A DNA stretch of 11,516 nucleotides from Salpingoeca rosetta (lineage: Eukaryota; Opisthokonta; Choanoflagellata; Craspedida; Salpingoecidae), in contig NW_004754930.1 of the NCBI RefSeq assembly GCF_000188695.1, positions 1,547,170-1,558,685 on the forward strand, written 5' to 3'. This document shows, piece after piece, positions 9,330 through 11,516 of the stretch. The translations under genes and the position numbers were made by a program. A model generated the notes under the pieces. That model was not told where the DNA came from. It did no database searches and saw nothing but the letters and a program-made list of their open reading frames with translations. Each line of letters begins with the position of its first letter. Position 1 is the stretch's first letter.

Positions 9330-10939
9330 GCACATGTGCACCCGCACACACGCACATGTGCACCCGCACATGCCACAAGACAGGACAGGTCGTCTGCACG
9401 CCACGCGAGGAGCACACAACATGGCCGGGTCAGCCCACAAAACGAGACCGTTGTGATATTGGCGTGAGCACGCGCCGGATACCTGATCCTGTTTTCGCCG
9501 AGGTCTGATGAAAGAGCGCGTCGTTCTCCTGCGCAAGGCGACGGCCCTCCTCTATCGCATCGCACCCTTCCTCCACCAGGTCCATCTTGTTCGCAACCAG
9601 GCACAGAACTAGAGATGGAGTGCACAGCAGTCAAGGGGAGGCGCGTGTGAGGGCAATCCAATGACAATGACGCTCAGACTCAAGCACAAAAGTGCGAACA
9701 CGCACACGCGCGCGCACAAGAACACACGCGCACAAGAACACACGCGCACAAGAAAACACTCACACATAAACACACACACACTCACACATAAACATATAAA
9801 CACGCACACACACATATAAGAGAACGCATACACATGTATTTTTGTACACACGCACTCAGATGCTCGCTGCAGTTGTCCCGCAGCTCGTTGATCCAGTCCA
9901 ACGCGTCATCCAAGGACTTTGGGTTGGTCACATCGTACACAAGCAATGCCGCCGACGCGCCACGATAATACATGGGCAGCATGCTGTGAAACCTGCACAG
10001 AGAAGAGCGAGTGTGCGTGTGTGTGTGTGTTGTGTGTTGTGTGTTGTGGGTTTGTGTCAATGTGTCAGTTGACATGTGAACGGTTAATGGCTGGGACGAA
10101 CGCAGGTAGTACTTATCAAGCAAGCATCTCCAGCACTGACACATGCGCATACCTTTCTTCGCCCGCGGTGTCCCATATTTGAAGCTTGATGGTGTGTTTT
10201 CCGGCGTTGCTGCGCACAACAACGACGATAACGACGATGCCAGACATCAAGCAAGGGTGATCAAAGCAAAGCCGTGAGTCTGCAGAGGAAGTGTGTGGAC
10301 CATCGACAGCCGAGAACAACTCACGCACCATCACACATCAGCCATACCACACACACATCACACACACACACACAGCAGCCATAACACACGCACACACATA
10401 ACACACACACATACACAGCAGCCATAACACACGCACACACATAACACACACACATACACAGCAGCCACAACACACGCACACATACACAGCAGCCATAACA
10501 CACGCACACACATAACCACACACGTACATTTTGTGCTTGAAGAAGGAGGCGCCCACGGTCGAGGAGACCTTCTCACTGAAGTCGTTGTTCACATACCGAA
10601 CAACAAGCGATGTCTTGCCAACATCTACAAAGCACAAGACAAGCACGGCAACCGCGAGTATGTGTGCAAACATGATGATGATGATGATGATGCCGCTGAC
10701 AAGGATGATGACGATGAGGACGAGGACGAGGACGAGTCAAACCAAAACACAAACAAATGATCACAGAAGTGCTCCTCAACCGAACAACCACGCGCTTCAA
10801 CAGTCAAGCGCTTCAGCACCCTCGCCCCCGTTTTCTTCTCAGCTCTCAACGCGGTCCCTCAATATCAGGCCAAGACACAGACACACACATACACACCTTG
10901 GCTTCCCACCAGCACAACCTTCGCCTCAATCGAGTCCAT
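8529..10939 (-). CDS. Rab-family small GTPase, Rab5/21/24-like, double-Cys prenylated
   Basis: Rabs cycle between GDP and GTP forms to direct vesicle traffic. Exons on the minus strand: 10939-10897, 10624-10528, 10209-10153, 9992-9856, 9608-9483, 8778-8728, 8605-8529 (TGA). They total 588 nt, or 195 residues, with every junction in phase. Motifs: P-loop GSQDVGKTS (12-20), switch I Thr37 in STVGASF, WDTAGEER (59-66), NKMD (118-121), TSAK (147-150), and C-terminal KKQCC with Cys194-Cys195 as the geranylgeranylation site. RFHSMLPMYYRG and LVYDVT are typical of the Rab5/21/22/24 group; I cannot assign one subfamily. Two oddities: the catalytic Gln of switch II is Glu64, and P-loop residues 14-15 are Gln-Asp. 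Intron 5 contains the N gap and an AT-rich patch, but exons 5 and 6 still join as TSAKTGSGISETF. The ATG has A at -3 and G at +4. Confidence 0.94.
8606..8727 (-). repeat. Rab intron 6 with short TG tract
   Basis: Read on the minus strand, donor GTGCGC starts at 8727 and acceptor TTGCAG ends at 8606. The plus strand has a TG run at about 8635-8665. A small repeat of AAGAAGCAAG lies near the acceptor. Confidence 0.8.
8842..8916. repeat. (CA)n microsatellite running into the assembly gap
   Basis: This is a pure CA run of at least 75 bp that ends at the first N. The true tract is probably longer, since the assembly stopped inside it. Confidence 0.95.
8917..9016. other. Assembly gap of 100 N
   Basis: Exactly 100 unknown bases, the conventional size for a scaffold gap of unknown length. 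No sequence claim can be made inside it. Confidence 0.99.
9256..9325. repeat. (CA)n microsatellite
   Basis: This is a perfect 70-bp AC run in Rab intron 5. It is followed at 9326-9368 by two copies of a GCACATGTGCACCCGCACA-type unit. The run has the same sequence and sense as the one at 8842-8916 on the other side of the gap. Confidence 0.93.
9609..9855 (-). repeat. Rab intron 4 with CA-rich short tandem units
   Basis: Donor GTGCGT starts at 9855 and acceptor TCTCTAG ends at 9609 on the minus strand. On the plus strand, CACGCGCACAAGAACA-type units occur about three times at 9708-9755. CACATAAACA units follow at about 9764-9823. Confidence 0.8.
9993..10152 (-). repeat. Rab intron 3 with TG/TTGTG tract
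   Basis: Donor GTATGC starts at 10152 and acceptor TGTGCAG ends at 9993 on the minus strand. Plus-strand positions about 10011-10053 are TG-rich with TTGTGTG units. Confidence 0.82.
10373..10519. repeat. Minisatellite with 43-bp unit in Rab intron 2
   Basis: Units begin with CAGCAGCC at 10373, 10416, 10459 and 10487. The first two are exactly 43 bp long, the third is shortened to 28 bp, and the fourth is incomplete. Each unit joins CAGCAGCCATAACACACG to a CA-rich remainder. The array lies inside the intron 10210-10527 (donor GTACGT, acceptor GCGCAG on the minus strand). Confidence 0.88.
10625..10896 (-). repeat. Rab intron 1 with GAT/GAC/GAG triplet tract
   Basis: Donor GTGTAT starts at 10896 and acceptor TTGTAG ends at 10625 on the minus strand. 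Plus-strand positions 10672-10735 are a triplet tract that passes from GAT to GAC/GAG repeats. This intron has only a short CA-like stretch (about 10876-10896), unlike most others here. Confidence 0.8.
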
Positions 10940-11050
10940 CGTTGACGTTGTGTGAGTCAGCGTCGTTTTGTTGTTGTTGTGTTGTTGGCGAAATAATGAA
11001 TGCACTGCCAAACAACACACACACGCAACCAGAACAGCGCAAACCACGTG
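10940..11050. promoter_or_regulatory. 111-bp divergent promoter between Rab and IleRS genes
   Basis: Both start codons are head to head with only 111 bp between them, so the region must serve as a shared promoter and carry both 5' UTRs. Visible sites are TGACGT (10943-10948), TGAGTCA (10953-10959, the AP-1/Gcn4 core followed by GC) and the palindrome CACGTG (11045-11050, an E-box) directly against the IleRS ATG. A GTT-repeat lies at about 10968-10985. Matches are by eye only; function is not shown. Confidence 0.5.
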
Positions 11051-11516
11051 ATGTTGGGGTGCAGTGCTGCCGCGTCGCGGCTGTGGCGAGCTGTGGCGGC
11101 AGGGAGCAGGACACCCTTGGGCGGTGCAGCAACAGCAGCAAGGGGCGGTAGCGTGACACACTGCTGCGCCTGCTGCCGTCGCGTAGCATCAACAGGGAAG
11201 GAAAGCAAAGACCAGAAGCAGCAACAGCAGAGCAGCAACAAGCAGCAAGCCAAGAAGCAGAAGAAGGGCAACAAGCAGAAAGATGGGAGCATGTTCAGTG
11301 ACACGCTTTGTCTGCCTCAGACGGCGTTCCCCATGCGCGCAAACGCAGCCACGCGAGAGCCCATGATCCAGGAGAACTGCTTCAAGGGCGTGTATGAGGA
11401 GCTGGCAGCGCGCGATGGCCCCGCCTTCATCCTGCACGACGGCCCGCCCTTTGCCAACGGCAACCTGCATATGGGCCACGTCCTCAACAAAGCCCTCAAG
11501 GACATGATCGTGCGCT
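11051..11516 (+). CDS. IARS2: Mitochondrial isoleucyl-tRNA synthetase, N-terminal part (3' partial)
   Basis: The enzyme charges tRNA-Ile with isoleucine. A continuous frame of 155 codons runs from ATG 11051 to the window edge. Residues 1-50 look like a mitochondrial presequence: rich in Ala, Arg and Ser, with no acidic residue before about residue 52 (for example SRLWRAVAAGSRTP). Residues about 53-79 are a Lys/Gln-rich linker. The enzyme proper starts near Met81 with DTLCLPQTAFPMRAN and REPMIQ, followed by FILHDGPPFANG and the class I signature HMGH (140-143), then VLNKALKDMIVR. This wording is specific for IleRS rather than ValRS or LeuRS, and of the bacterial type used in mitochondria. I chose ATG 11051 over the internal ATG 11291 because it adds the presequence. 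The internal ATG could allow a cytosolic form, but this is speculation. The gene continues to the right. Confidence 0.93.
   Translation, partial: MLGCSAAASRLWRAVAAGSRTPLGGAATAARGGSVTHCCACCRRVASTGKESKDQKQQQQSSNKQQAKKQKKGNKQKDGSMFSDTLCLPQTAFPMRANAATREPMIQENCFKGVYEELAARDGPAFILHDGPPFANGNLHMGHVLNKALKDMIVR

Larger units (their letters stand above)
8779..9482 (-). other. Rab intron 5, containing an assembly gap
   Basis: Donor GTATCC starts at 9482 and acceptor TCTGCAG ends at 8779 on the minus strand. The intron contains two CA tracts (8842-8916 and 9256-9325), a run of N between them, and a patch at 9017-9245 of different composition. At about 704 bp as drawn, it is more than twice the length of any other intron here. 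Confidence 0.8.

Noticed and set aside
10373..10519. Regularly spaced repeat resembling a CRISPR array
   Set aside because: The units are contiguous tandem copies without unique spacers, they lie in an intron, and the genome is eukaryotic.
10533..10760. Possible small acidic protein (poly-Asp/Glu) on the plus strand
   Set aside because: It overlaps Rab exon 2 antisense and is made mainly by the GAT/GAG triplet tract of Rab intron 1. No start context, partner exon or family supports it.

Overview
The window is a piece of an intron-rich, gene-dense nuclear genome of a eukaryote, most likely a unicellular opisthokont such as a choanoflagellate. I infer this from metazoan-like signalling and trafficking genes (a Rabex-5-type VPS9 exchange factor, a SET/MYND protein, a Rab), short introns of roughly 120-320 bp (one of about 704 bp that contains an assembly gap), GC-rich exons, standard stop codons, and a bacterial-type isoleucyl-tRNA synthetase with a mitochondrial presequence. 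The species itself is not proven. Five protein genes were rebuilt by joining exons. In every completed model the splice phases agree and the summed coding length divides by three.

Layout, strictly alternating in strand: (1) 169-2527 (+), the 3' six exons of a Rabex-5/RABGEF1-like Rab guanine-nucleotide exchange factor, with a VPS9 domain, a helical segment and a very acidic tail; its 5' end lies left of the window. (2) 3142-4692 (-), a two-exon, 431-residue SET-domain protein whose MYND zinc finger is at the C-terminus instead of inside the SET domain. (3) 4984-7766 (+), an eight-exon, 407-residue membrane-associated sulfotransferase, with one likely GC-AG intron. (4) 8529-10939 (-), a seven-exon, 195-residue Rab GTPase ending in Cys-Cys. 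A 100-N assembly gap sits in its fifth intron, yet the exons on both sides join in phase to give a complete Rab fold. (5) 11051 to the right edge (+), the N-terminal 155 residues of a mitochondrial isoleucyl-tRNA synthetase.

Genes 2/3 and 4/5 are head to head, separated by 291 and 111 bp that must hold both promoters. Genes 1/2 and 3/4 are tail to tail across repeat-filled spacers. The most striking feature is that about 17 of the 20 introns contain a (CA)n or (TG)n tract while the exons contain none. Within one transcript the tracts occur in both senses, so CA-rich and UG-rich introns could pair with each other across exons.

Functionally, the exchange factor and the Rab could both belong to endosomal trafficking (Rabex-5 acts on the Rab5 group), but their proximity may be chance. 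I see no bacterial, viral, CRISPR or transposase genes. The window does not clearly contain a new multi-gene system. The points most worth following are the SET-MYND domain order, the Rab with an altered catalytic glutamine, the intronic repeat pattern, and an AT-rich patch beside the assembly gap.
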